Both the position numbers and the translations under genes were made by a program. A DNA stretch of 41,746 bases from Alphaproteobacteria bacterium (GTDB taxonomy: Bacteria > Pseudomonadota > Alphaproteobacteria > Caulobacterales > Aquidulcibacteraceae): positions 1-41,746 of the forward strand of contig JAUIJZ010000020.1 of assembly GCA_030430715.1 (NCBI GenBank), read 5' to 3'. Shown piece by piece: positions 34,565 through 41,746 of the stretch. Positions within the stretch are counted from its first letter, which is position 1. Each line of letters opens with the position of its first letter. The notes under the pieces were generated by a model that worked only from the letters and a program-made list of their open reading frames with translations, was not told the DNA's origin and searched no databases.

Positions 34565-37500
34565 CTAGCGCAGGTCTAACGCCACCACGCTTAGAGCGAC
34601 GCAGCCTTGCTCGCGCTGTTCGAGCTCGGCGGCTCGTTGGGAAAGACGCTCGATGACCTGCTCAAAGGAAAGTGATGCGCCGCTGTTTGGGTCTTCAAAC
34701 CCCTTGCGCCCCGCATAGGTCACAAGCAAACACCCGACGCTGCAATTCTGGTGACGGAGATATTGACCAAGCAACTGGGTTTCCAGCGCGTCTTCGAGTT
34801 GCCGAACGCTCCATTTGTCGCCGATTTTGATCTCGATGACGGCGCGCCCGTTGAATGCGGTCGCCGCAAGCCGGACATCGGTTTCTTTCTTGTCTGCGAC
34901 TTCTTCCTCCCGACTGACGCGATAAGCGTTACGGGCCGCGTCATCGAGTTTGCGCGCCAAGACCGGCTGCATCTCCGGCTCGGTGGTGATGCCGCGCAAA
35001 ACATGCCGGTCGTTAAAATCATGGTGGTGCAGGTCGTAATCCAAATCGCTAAGGCGATCCGCCATAACCTGCGCCAACTCGGCCGAATTTTGCGGCGGGC
35101 GTTCATACCGGCTTTCGAACGCCGTGAACGCCTTTGCCGTGATGGCCGCAGGCTCGCTGTCGAACGCCGCACGGTCGCGCGCCTTTAAGCGCAGGCGGTC
35201 GCGCAAGTGAGCGAACAATGGCTCTTCGGCGAGCTGAATCAACGCGGCGTGAGCTTCCGCCCCGGGGCGGTCTAGCAACGCGGTCAGAATTTGATTGCGC
35301 GCGCCCTCGGCGTCATCGCGAGCGTCGGGCGAAAAGATGCCGTCATGCACCACATCCTCATCGCGCCGTACGCATTCGTAGGCGAACCGCGTCAAGTCAA
35401 TCAGAACATCAGCAGGCCAGTCGAGCGGCACATGATGCGAGCGGCCACCTCTGCCGAACATCACGCCAAGCCAGAGGATGCCATGATGATCACGATCTTC
35501 GTTTGACATGCGTTCACGCGCCGCCACCATCGCGGCATGCGCCCGTCGTAAATCGCAGATCGCAAGCCCTCGCAGCCAGGTGATCGCATCAAGGCCGGTC
35601 GGATCATTGAGGAACGCAGCTTCGCACCGGTCGGCGATGTCCCTGTCGGCCCGGTGTGTTCGGGTCAGGATCGTCACAAGGTGATCGAGCGTGGAATTGC
35701 GGAACGGCTCTTTCTCCGTTGTTCGCGTCCAGCTGAGCAGGCAGGGCTTCAGCCGTGGCGCCATCAACCGCCACAGTTCATCGTCGCCATGCTCGATGCT
35801 GCTCAGAATAGCCGCGTGGCCGTGGGTGGTGTTGGTGATCTCGTATTTGGCTTCCGCTTCCAGCGTACCGGCCACCGGCACCGGGTGCGCCGCCATAAGC
35901 GACAAAAACCACTCCGGCAGCGTCATCTCCACCGTTGCCCATTCAGCGGCGCGGTGCGCTTCGCTCGCGTTAAGCGCATGCGCCCAACCAGCACTGCCAG
36001 CGGCCTCAATCGACAGACCGGTCAGCCCCACCATCATGCCGTGCGTGATGGTATTCTGCTCTTCTGGCGGGCGACGCGAGCGCACCGGTGGTTCGTTCTC
36101 GCGCCAATACGCTTTCATCGCCGCTTCAAAACGGTCGGCGACAACATCGCCAAAAGCTGCGCGGACATTTGACCACGACGCGACGCCGATTGCGCCGCGC
36201 GATCCCGCTTTCATGCGCAGCCATTTCGCCAAACTTAAAAAGGTATCGCGCCGTTTCTCCTCGGAAAACGCGGCCTCGGGATCAGCAAGGATTGTTGCCC
36301 GCCACTCCTGCCATTCGCTACGGTTGGCGGCACGCTCCCGATCACGCTTGACCTCGTTCTCGGCCATGCGTTGTTCGTGTTCAACCCAGACCGGGTCCGG
36401 ATCGCGCGGCGTGATGGCGCGTTCGATGCGCGTGATCAATTCTTTGCTGCTAGACACCGCCGAACGGATTTGCTCAAGGTCGTCGGGCTGCTCGCCACGC
36501 CTCATCCACAGATGCAAGGCCGCAGAGAGTGCAACGTCTTTCAGGTCTGGTTCGCCGAGCATTGGCAACACCCAGTCCCAGTCCGCAGAGATCAACTGAG
36601 GCAGAGCGCCTTTGTGGACGGCGACAAAAAACCGGTGATCAGCTCCATCCTCCGGTTCGATTTCTCCGGCGGTCGCCACGTCTTGCCTGAACAGCGCGGC
36701 ACGGAGCTGAGCATCGCCTTCGCCGAGGCGCTTTCGCAGCGCGTCCACTTCGTCGTCACCGAGGTCATGCCGTGAGTGAAAACGATTGGCGATGACGCAT
36801 GCACGCACCAAATCCGGCGTCGGGGCTATGCCGGCTTGTAGTTGCCGGTCGCAGAGCGGGACGAGCGCGCGCCCGAGATAGCCGAACTGGCTCTGTACAT
36901 TGTGCCACTTGGACGCGGAGTCGCGGGTGTCCCAGATCATTGCGGCCAGCTTGTCGCGCAACGCGATGGCCTCGCTTGAAGCCGGGTCAATGCTCTGTGC
37001 GATTTCCCGCAAGGACCAACTGAAGCCGCTGGTCACGTCTCTCGGCTCCGGCGTGCGACGAATAAGCGTCTCAAGCTCGTCCACAGTGATCGTGCCGGGA
37101 AACAACGCATCAATGCGTCCGTAAACAAGCTTGGGCGGCCAGCGCTCCGGATGTGCCAACATGTCATCGACCAGAGCCCGCAAGTCGGCGGTCTGCTTTC
37201 CCGCCTCAAGCGCCAGAATGGCCAACGCGCGCAATTGACGCCCGCGCGTTGGATCAAACGCCACGGCACGCGCGATGTCCATGCAGTCGCCAATCTCTCC
37301 AAGCCAAATCAGCTGGAGCAGAAATTCGGGAACTTCTTCATTTGTGTTGGGCGCATCCCAACAGCGGCGAATGACCGGCGCGAGATCGGGATTCGCGAGC
37401 CGCCGCGCTTCGCTCATCGGGACGTGCAGACCACGCCAGTCGCCGCCGCCATAAAATTCAACAAAGCTCTCGACCAGCTTCGTGCGAACATCGAGGGGCA

Positions 37501-38851
37501 GACTTTCCGGGTCACCCTGAACGATCAGGATTTCAGGCTCACGCGCCAGCAATTCACGACAGACATTCGCGTCGGTGTGCGCCAGCCAAGCCGCAATAGG
37601 ATTCATCGAGGGGATGACGACGCGTTCGCCATAGCGTTCGGCGAACAGCAGACGTTCAAGCTGGCGGGCCGACATGCCGTGCTCACGCAACGCCGCCAAT
37701 CGACGCGCCGCAAGAAATTCCTGCACCGAGCGATGGTGGAAACGGACGCGCCCATACGTGGCGGGATCGAAGATCGAACGCCGCAACAGCGTCCTAATCT
37801 CCGCATCGGTCCAGTCCATCAGAATGTCGGCAGCGTCCAACGAGCCGCTTTCGCGGTCTTGTTCGATCGCTTGCTCGGGCGCGCGTATGGTGCGCATCCC
37901 TGTGAGCGCCAACGCAAGGGCAAGGCGCTCCGCGCCTTCATGCGCCTTTTCGCGTGTGAGAACCGTATCGTCAGCCCGGTCGGGCCGTTCCTTCAAATTG
38001 TTCTCGACATCGAACTCGTGCTGCTCAAGGCGGGTGCCCAGCCGCTTTCGATCTTTCCAGATCACGGCCAACTCGGACAGGTCGAGTGGACGGCGCGCGA
38101 ACGACCATGCGTCGTGACGCGAAATTTCGTTCAAGAACGCCTCGGCGTCGGCGACGCCGCATGCCGTCGCAAACTGCTTCATTTGCTCACGGCTAAGAGG
38201 GAAAAGCACGACGACGCGCAGGTCCGGTGCGCTGGATTTATCGCCGTCTTCCTTTTCGTTTTTGGCCTTCCTTTCTTCAAAAGCATCAAGAAAGGCAGCA
38301 TCGCTGGAGAGCGGCGTCAGCGGCTGTTGAGGTTGTGGCGGCGGAAAACGTATGTTGATCGTTTCCAGATCGGACACTGGACGCCAATCGGTCGGGCGGC
38401 ACGATACGACGAGCTGCGCGCGGGCACGCGCGGCGCCCAGCGCGCGGGAAACCTTGCCAAGCGCGGTATCGAGTTTGCCGTGGATCAGCCGCAACTCGTC
38501 CACTGCGTCCAGAAAGAACCAGCCCGGCTCTTCGGACGACAACCATGCATCAAAGCGCTCGGCTTCGCCGGGCTCCATGGCCAGCACGTCGCGCACATCT
38601 TCCTGATGCAACGCTTCAATGGGCAGGAAGAACGCGGCCTTGCCGTCCGCGCAGAGCTGGGCCACGGCGGCTTGCATCTCTCGCGTTTTGCCAGACCCAG
38701 CCTCAGCAAGGATAACTACACGGCGGCTTCGCAGCAGCTCGTTCCAGCCAATGCCGCCAAAGTGATCGCGAACAATGGCTAGCACGGATGGATCGGCTAG
38801 CTCATGATCCGTCAGCTCACGGAACTGCCTATGGAGATGGACAAACTTCAC
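34565..38851 (-). CDS. Large STAND/NACHT-like NTPase with C-terminal PD-(D/E)XK nuclease domain
   Basis: Protein of 1428 aa starting with GTG. The P-loop AEAGSGKT (about 49-56), Walker B WFFLDAVDEL (111-120) and sensor-like LVVSCRPTDW (147-156) indicate a NACHT/STAND-type ATPase. A long helical middle (about 300-1250) has the Leu/Ala-rich pattern of repeat-type sensor regions. The C-terminus carries a nuclease-like site: D1325 (ETDVRL), then E1340-x-K1342 (AVIEIKIGDKW), then a helix with ETQLLGQYL. This is the D...ExK plus Q/Y helix of PD-(D/E)XK enzymes. STAND ATPases with nucleases (for example Avs proteins) sense phage proteins and cleave DNA. Those usually carry the effector at the N-terminus, so a C-terminal nuclease is unusual. 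It is a single-gene unit. Confidence 0.75.
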   Translation of the reverse strand: MKFVHLHRQFRELTDHELADPSVLAIVRDHFGGIGWNELLRSRRVVILAEAGSGKTREMQAAVAQLCADGKAAFFLPIEALHQEDVRDVLAMEPGEAERFDAWLSSEEPGWFFLDAVDELRLIHGKLDTALGKVSRALGAARARAQLVVSCRPTDWRPVSDLETINIRFPPPQPQQPLTPLSSDAAFLDAFEERKAKNEKEDGDKSSAPDLRVVVLFPLSREQMKQFATACGVADAEAFLNEISRHDAWSFARRPLDLSELAVIWKDRKRLGTRLEQHEFDVENNLKERPDRADDTVLTREKAHEGAERLALALALTGMRTIRAPEQAIEQDRESGSLDAADILMDWTDAEIRTLLRRSIFDPATYGRVRFHHRSVQEFLAARRLAALREHGMSARQLERLLFAERYGERVVIPSMNPIAAWLAHTDANVCRELLAREPEILIVQGDPESLPLDVRTKLVESFVEFYGGGDWRGLHVPMSEARRLANPDLAPVIRRCWDAPNTNEEVPEFLLQLIWLGEIGDCMDIARAVAFDPTRGRQLRALAILALEAGKQTADLRALVDDMLAHPERWPPKLVYGRIDALFPGTITVDELETLIRRTPEPRDVTSGFSWSLREIAQSIDPASSEAIALRDKLAAMIWDTRDSASKWHNVQSQFGYLGRALVPLCDRQLQAGIAPTPDLVRACVIANRFHSRHDLGDDEVDALRKRLGEGDAQLRAALFRQDVATAGEIEPEDGADHRFFVAVHKGALPQLISADWDWVLPMLGEPDLKDVALSAALHLWMRRGEQPDDLEQIRSAVSSSKELITRIERAITPRDPDPVWVEHEQRMAENEVKRDRERAANRSEWQEWRATILADPEAAFSEEKRRDTFLSLAKWLRMKAGSRGAIGVASWSNVRAAFGDVVADRFEAAMKAYWRENEPPVRSRRPPEEQNTITHGMMVGLTGLSIEAAGSAGWAHALNASEAHRAAEWATVEMTLPEWFLSLMAAHPVPVAGTLEAEAKYEITNTTHGHAAILSSIEHGDDELWRLMAPRLKPCLLSWTRTTEKEPFRNSTLDHLVTILTRTHRADRDIADRCEAAFLNDPTGLDAITWLRGLAICDLRRAHAAMVAARERMSNEDRDHHGILWLGVMFGRGGRSHHVPLDWPADVLIDLTRFAYECVRRDEDVVHDGIFSPDARDDAEGARNQILTALLDRPGAEAHAALIQLAEEPLFAHLRDRLRLKARDRAAFDSEPAAITAKAFTAFESRYERPPQNSAELAQVMADRLSDLDYDLHHHDFNDRHVLRGITTEPEMQPVLARKLDDAARNAYRVSREEEVADKKETDVRLAATAFNGRAVIEIKIGDKWSVRQLEDALETQLLGQYLRHQNCSVGCLLVTYAGRKGFEDPNSGASLSFEQVIERLSQRAAELEQREQGCVALSVVALDLR

Positions 38852-38936
38852 TGCCTGATCCGCCCGTGAGCGTTTTCCTTCATCGCGGCGTGGGCGCGCG
38901 TCTGGGCCATCGAATCAATATTAGAGCAGAATGCGC

Positions 38937-39078
38937 CTAGCGCCCAAGCAGACGATAGACGCTAGCGCGGTCGATCCCGAGCTTTCGCGCGATGCCCACT
39001 GGCCACGCCCCGAGCCTTCAGTTGCCGAGCTGTCGCCACATCAATGGACAGTCGCAGACCCGACCACCTGTTTACAGC
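38937..39078 (-). pseudogene. Remnant of a serine resolvase/invertase, C-terminal HTH with frameshift
   Basis: On the minus strand one frame reads GLRLSIDVATARQLKARGVA and an overlapping frame continues VGIARKLGIDRASVYRLLGR followed by a stop at 38937-38939. Joined, these match the end of Tn3-type/Pin-type serine recombinases (linker, then helix-turn-helix with RASVYR-LLG). A one-step frameshift separates the two parts, and the catalytic domain is gone (stops upstream near 39085). It marks decay of an earlier transposon beside the STAND gene. Confidence 0.8.
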
Positions 39079-39194
39079 TTAGGCGCTCTACTGCCGCGCC
39101 GGAATGTGTCCGATTGCTTGGCTCTTCGCGCTGCGCCTTCCGTCTCTTCCGACCTCGGAGCAGACACAAAACCCAAACTATTTCACAAGATATC

Positions 39195-39224
39195 ACTATA
39201 CCCCCCCGCATGGGCGGGAGAAGG
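39195..39224 (-). repeat. 30-bp repeat, right copy, inverted relative to 23503
   Basis: The reverse complement matches 23503-23532 except for the central five bases. Unlike the left copy it runs straight into a longer palindromic block (ggtcgc-gaa-gcgacc at 39226-39240, then GGATGAGGGTG) of the kind scattered in many proteobacterial genomes. The right site is therefore likely a fuller copy of an interspersed element. Confidence 0.7.
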
Positions 39225-39378
39225 TGGTCGCGAAGCGACCGGATGAGGGTGGGCGTTTGAAGCGAGGCGCTTCACGCGTCTGCCCGCCCCCTCACCCTGC
39301 CCTTCGGCGCTGCGATTGCAGTGCAATCACTCCCGCTGCGCGGGACCGCGCCAAAGCCCCCTCGCGGGGGAGAGGGTG
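39195..39378. repeat. Composite palindromic (REP/BIME-like) repeat block
   Basis: Six perfect small hairpins lie within 180 bases. They are CCCGC/GCGGG near 39205-39218, GGTCGC/GCGACC at 39226-39240, GAAGCG/CGCTTC at 39259-39273, GATTGCA/TGCAATC at 39314-39328, TCCCGC/GCGGGA at 39331-39345, and CCCCC/GGGGG near 39358-39371. GAGGGTG- and CTCACCCT-type arms face each other. No coding frame here is convincing. Such blocks are typical intergenic repeats. Confidence 0.75.
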
Positions 39379-39866
39379 CGTAGAGATGTACAAGCGCCAT
39401 CCTTGTTGATCTCGCGATCCATAAAAGAGGGCGGGGACGCGGGCGTCACGCGCCAGAAAAAATGCGCCGTTGGTTCGGCGCTTATGACGCGAGAAGTCCG
39501 CGTCCCGTGATCGTTGGAACGCCGGGCCGTCGCAGAGAGGTTTTTCACTCTCCTGGATGGGTCCCCGGCGGCGTGCGGGCCGTGTGCTTTGCACGGTCCC
39601 GGTCACCTCCCGCGCTTTGTTTCGCGCGGGCTTGGCTCTGACGCGACCCGGAAGAGTGTGCGCGGCGCCATCCACAGCCACGCGCTCGATCCGGAACTCC
39701 TCTACGGCGAAGAATGGGTTGCCTGACTCGAGTTCACTTCGTCAGAGCTTCACGCTCAATCACATCGCTGCGCGCATCGGCCTTGAAGCTTGATCGATTG
39801 CCCTCATGCGGAAGCGATGCGGCGGATTATGCGGGAGGTTTGGGAGGGGGCGGATAGATTTTTTGC
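39379..39866. other. Non-coding stretch with small hairpins, no gene recognised
   Basis: Short open frames exist on both strands but none has a ribosome site, a recognisable motif or neighbour-like codon use. Hairpins include GCGCCG/CGGCGC near 39463-39480 and CCCGCGC/GCGCGGG at 39609-39630. The segment looks like more interspersed-repeat or decayed material. Its end is the 3' end of the minus-strand wHTH gene. Confidence 0.5.
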
Positions 39867-40232
39867 CTATCGAAAAGATGGCAGCTGCCACATTCCCCGC
39901 TCAGCTCCTTTGGAAATCAGCCCGCGCTGGTCAAGTCGGTGAATATACGACCGAAGAGTGGAGGGATTGATAGCGCGATAAACAATGCGAACGTGCTGCA
40001 ATATCTGTGACCCGGTGGCTGGACCGTCCGCCAAGAAGTCCAAGATAGCCTTCTCTACCAGCACTCGCTGGGCACCATTCCGCCGAACCGCTTGCTCGTT
40101 CTCAAGCCCTCCTTCTCGAAGCGATAGCATCATGCGCTCAAGCGCTCGCTTCTCTGCGGTAAGCGCAAGAATCCGCGCGTCGATTTCCGAAATCTGGCGT
40201 TGCAGGCGCCCCTCGAGCGAAATCTCTCTCAT
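39867..40232 (-). CDS. Coiled-coil plus winged-helix regulator
   Basis: Protein of 121 aa. The N-terminal 40 residues are heptad-like (MREISLEGRLQRQISEIDARILALTAEKRALERMML). The C-terminal part (RVLVEKAILDFLADGPATGSQILQHV, then PSTLRSYIHRLDQRGLISKG, then WQLPSFR) is a winged helix-turn-helix. It resembles small accessory-region regulators whose targets are unknown. It has no ribosome site; instead the TTGCAAC inverted repeat ends 8 bases from its ATG, which suggests autoregulation. It diverges from the abi gene across 273 bases rich in the same motif. Confidence 0.65.
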   Translation of the reverse strand: MREISLEGRLQRQISEIDARILALTAEKRALERMMLSLREGGLENEQAVRRNGAQRVLVEKAILDFLADGPATGSQILQHVRIVYRAINPSTLRSYIHRLDQRGLISKGAERGMWQLPSFR

Positions 40233-40239
40233 GTATCAC

Positions 40240-40276
40240 GTTGCAATTCTATATTTGCAACAAGTGTAAATGCAAC
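40240..40276. promoter_or_regulatory. TTGCAAC operator cluster upstream of the wHTH gene
   Basis: GTTGCAA (40240-40246) and TTGCAAC (40255-40261) form a perfect inverted repeat with 8 bases between arms. A third TGCAAC follows at 40271-40276. Further copies occur at 40343-40349 (GTTGCAA) and about 40393 (GTTGCAC), both between the divergent genes. Repeated half-sites in this promoter are what a small regulator binding its own control region would need. Confidence 0.55.
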
Positions 40277-40350
40277 AATGAGATATTTTCCCCTTTATAA
40301 TCAGCTCTCGAAAACACCGAGCTTTGCCGCAGGCAGCCCTTGGTTGCAAA

Positions 40351-40375
40351 TCGATATGCCTGTTAGGCATATCGA
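40351..40375. promoter_or_regulatory. 25-bp inverted repeat in the wHTH/abi intergenic region
   Basis: TCGATATGCCT-GTT-AGGCATATCGA is a perfect 11-base inverted repeat with a 3-base centre. It directly follows a GTTGCAA box. It could be a second operator or a hairpin in either divergent transcript. Its length makes chance occurrence unlikely. Confidence 0.55.
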
Positions 40376-40443
40376 AGTTTATGCATGATGTCAACGCCGT
40401 TGTTGCACTTTTAAGCTTTGTCCCCTAGATGACACCTAATAAC

Positions 40444-40488
40444 ACCCGCCCCACCTCTCGTAAGATCGGTGCAAATGGGCGGGTTTTC
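40444..40488 (+). ncRNA. Structured RNA leader upstream of abi, candidate AbiF-type RNA
   Basis: ACCCGCCC (40444-40451) pairs with GGGCGGGT (40477-40484). Nested inside, CACC (40452-40455) pairs with GGTG (40468-40471), leaving TCTCGTAAGATC as apical loop and CAAAT as a bulge. A TTTTC follows the stem, as in an intrinsic terminator. The Abi start codon is about 20 bases further on. A conserved AbiF RNA motif located just upstream of Abi-like genes has been described by comparative genomics (Weinberg and colleagues, 2017). Position and shape fit, but I could not compare it with the consensus, so a plain attenuator is the alternative. The 5' boundary is uncertain. Confidence 0.5.
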
Positions 40489-40505
40489 ATTGCCGGTATT
40501 GGTTC

Positions 40506-41411
40506 GTGAAGCGCTTTAACAAGCCAGCGCTTTCCGTCGAAGCGCAACTCGCGAAATTGAAATCGCGAGGTTTGATCGTTGACGATGAAGCCTATGCGCT
40601 CCGACGCCTGCGCCACATCGGTTACTATCGTCTATCTGGCTACATGCTGTCGTTTCAGCACGGCGGCCGAGGCGCTGACCGGCACACATTTAATCCAGGC
40701 ACGAAGATCGAACATGTCGTCGACCTTTATGTCTTCGACCGAAAGCTTCGGCTCTTGGTACTCGATGCACTTGAACGTATCGAAATATCCGTAAGGGCCG
40801 GTTTGAGTGGTGAGATCGCAGTCCGCCACGGCTCTCACTGGTATGAAAACCCGCAGCTCTTCGATGCAAAATTCAATCACGCCAGATACCTAGGCGAAAT
40901 AGATAGACACCTCGAAAACTCCACTGACGTTTTTATCGACCACTACAACAAAACTTACCAAGGCGGTCCCGCAAGACCCCCTTGCTGGATGATATTCGAG
41001 TGCATGCCGTTCGGCACAGTCTCGTATACAGTAAAGGGATTGCTACCGAAGAACGCCGGTGAATTGTGTAGAGACTACGGCATTCCTTATGACGTTCTGG
41101 CGTCTTGGTTGCACGCTGTCTCGTACACCAGAAATGTCTGCGCGCATCACTCCCGGCTTTGGAACCGAAGGCTGACGATTAAACCTCTGCAGGCGAAGCG
41201 GTGGCGAACAGAACTCACACCCAACGACAAATTTTACGCTCTAGCGGTCGTCGTCCAAATACTTCTAACTGCGATTGCACCGGACAATAGCTGGGCAAAA
41301 AAACTCGATGCATTGTTTGATGAGCATTCAAACGTGAATACCACGAGTATGGGGTTTCCCCCAGAATGGCGTGAACGAGCGCTATGGAAGCACGCTCTTC
41401 TTAGCCCCTAA
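40506..41411 (+). CDS. Abi-family (AbiD/AbiF, Abi_2) HEPN abortive-infection protein
   Basis: Predicted abortive-infection effector of 301 aa with a GTG start. Abi_2 blocks are [64 protein letters not shown], and [16 protein letters not shown]. The HEPN RNase motif R209-N-V-C-A-H214-H-S-R lies in the last conserved block ([17 protein letters not shown]). HEPN Abi proteins are thought to cleave RNA and stop growth after phage infection, and several are paired with a structured RNA. The leader at 40444 would be that partner. The stop overlaps the lepA stop on the other strand. AT content is higher than in lepA, consistent with transfer. Confidence 0.88.
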   Translation: MKRFNKPALSVEAQLAKLKSRGLIVDDEAYALRRLRHIGYYRLSGYMLSFQHGGRGADRHTFNPGTKIEHVVDLYVFDRKLRLLVLDALERIEISVRAGLSGEIAVRHGSHWYENPQLFDAKFNHARYLGEIDRHLENSTDVFIDHYNKTYQGGPARPPCWMIFECMPFGTVSYTVKGLLPKNAGELCRDYGIPYDVLASWLHAVSYTRNVCAHHSRLWNRRLTIKPLQAKRWRTELTPNDKFYALAVVVQILLTAIAPDNSWAKKLDALFDEHSNVNTTSMGFPPEWRERALWKHALLSP

Positions 41412-41746
41412 TCCCCGTCCATCTTCAGCGCGGCGATGAACGCTTCCTGCGGGATGTCGACCTTGCCGAACTGGCGCATCCGCTTCTTGCCCTCTTTCTG
41501 TTTGTCCAAGAGCTTGCGTTTGCGCGAGGCGTCGCCGCCATAGCATTTGGCCGTCACATCCTTGCGCAGCGCGCTGATGGTTTCGCGCGCGATGATGCGC
41601 CCGCCGATGGCGGCCTGGATCGGAATCTTGAACATGTGCTGCGGGATCAGCTCTTTGAGCTTTTCGCACATGGCGCGGCCGCGTGATTCCGCGCGGCCCG
41701 CATGCACCAGCATGGCCAGCGCATCGACCGGCTCGTCATTCACCAG
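41408..41746 (-). CDS. lepA: Elongation factor 4, C-terminal part (5' end beyond window)
   Basis: Last 112 codons of the ribosomal back-translocase EF4/LepA; the rest lies past the window edge. Diagnostic C-terminal blocks are [97 protein letters not shown]. These form the LepA-specific domain. It is core genome, so it marks the right edge of the accessory island. Its TAG overlaps the TAA of the convergent abi gene (shared bases 41409-41410). Confidence 0.96.
   Translation of the reverse strand: MVNDEPVDALAMLVHAGRAESRGRAMCEKLKELIPQHMFKIPIQAAIGGRIIARETISALRKDVTAKCYGGDASRKRKLLDKQKEGKKRMRQFGKVDIPQEAFIAALKMDGD

Noticed and set aside
23503-39224. Calling the 30-bp inverted repeats true transposon ends
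   Set aside because: Bases outside the two copies do not match each other, so there is no target duplication, and the right copy continues into a common-looking palindromic repeat.
39514-39726. 70-codon open frame on the plus strand
   Set aside because: No ribosome site, no recognisable motif, and it overlaps hairpin-rich repeat-like sequence with an equally long frame on the other strand.

Overview
The window looks like a GC-rich alphaproteobacterial chromosome segment. A Caulobacterales/Hyphomonadaceae-type bacterium is my guess, based on the TadG-like protein, the spore-coat-U fimbriae, FixL-type PAS sensing, the egtB-egtD pair and Ala/Arg-rich coding. No marker gene fixes the genus.

Positions 1-23,400 are mostly ordinary chromosome. 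They hold the end of a TadG-like gene and a four-gene chaperone-usher operon (subunit, chaperone, usher, second subunit). Next come a sodium/solute symporter, a PhyH-type dioxygenase, a serine-hydrolase lipoprotein, a DUF1593 protein, tRNA-Ser(GGA) and msrA. A receiver-only regulator follows, then a hybrid kinase with two near-identical FixL-type PAS domains. After these are an M3 peptidase, a DUF1428 protein, the ergothioneine pair egtD/egtB, and several small envelope proteins.

Positions 23,500-41,407 form an accessory island with lower GC at its left side. It opens with three membrane-anchored proteins, two of them GNAT-like. The core of interest is at 26,852-32,688: a solo Cas1 with intact active-site residues, two HTH-type proteins, an HNH nuclease and a family-B DNA polymerase with intact exonuclease and polymerase motifs. 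There is no Cas2, effector cas gene or CRISPR array. This is the gene signature of a casposon, a transposon that uses Cas1 as its integrase and carries its own polymerase. I could not find its terminal inverted repeats by eye.

The rest of the island is defence-like. It has a HEPN protein, a 1428-aa STAND/NACHT-like NTPase ending in a PD-(D/E)XK nuclease domain, a frameshifted serine-resolvase remnant, and a hairpin-rich repeat block. The last pair is a wHTH regulator and a HEPN Abi-family gene, the latter preceded by a structured, AbiF-RNA-like leader. The island stops at the 3' end of lepA (EF4): the abi and lepA stop codons overlap. A 30-bp repeat occurs in inverted orientation at 23,503 and 39,195, bracketing most of the island.
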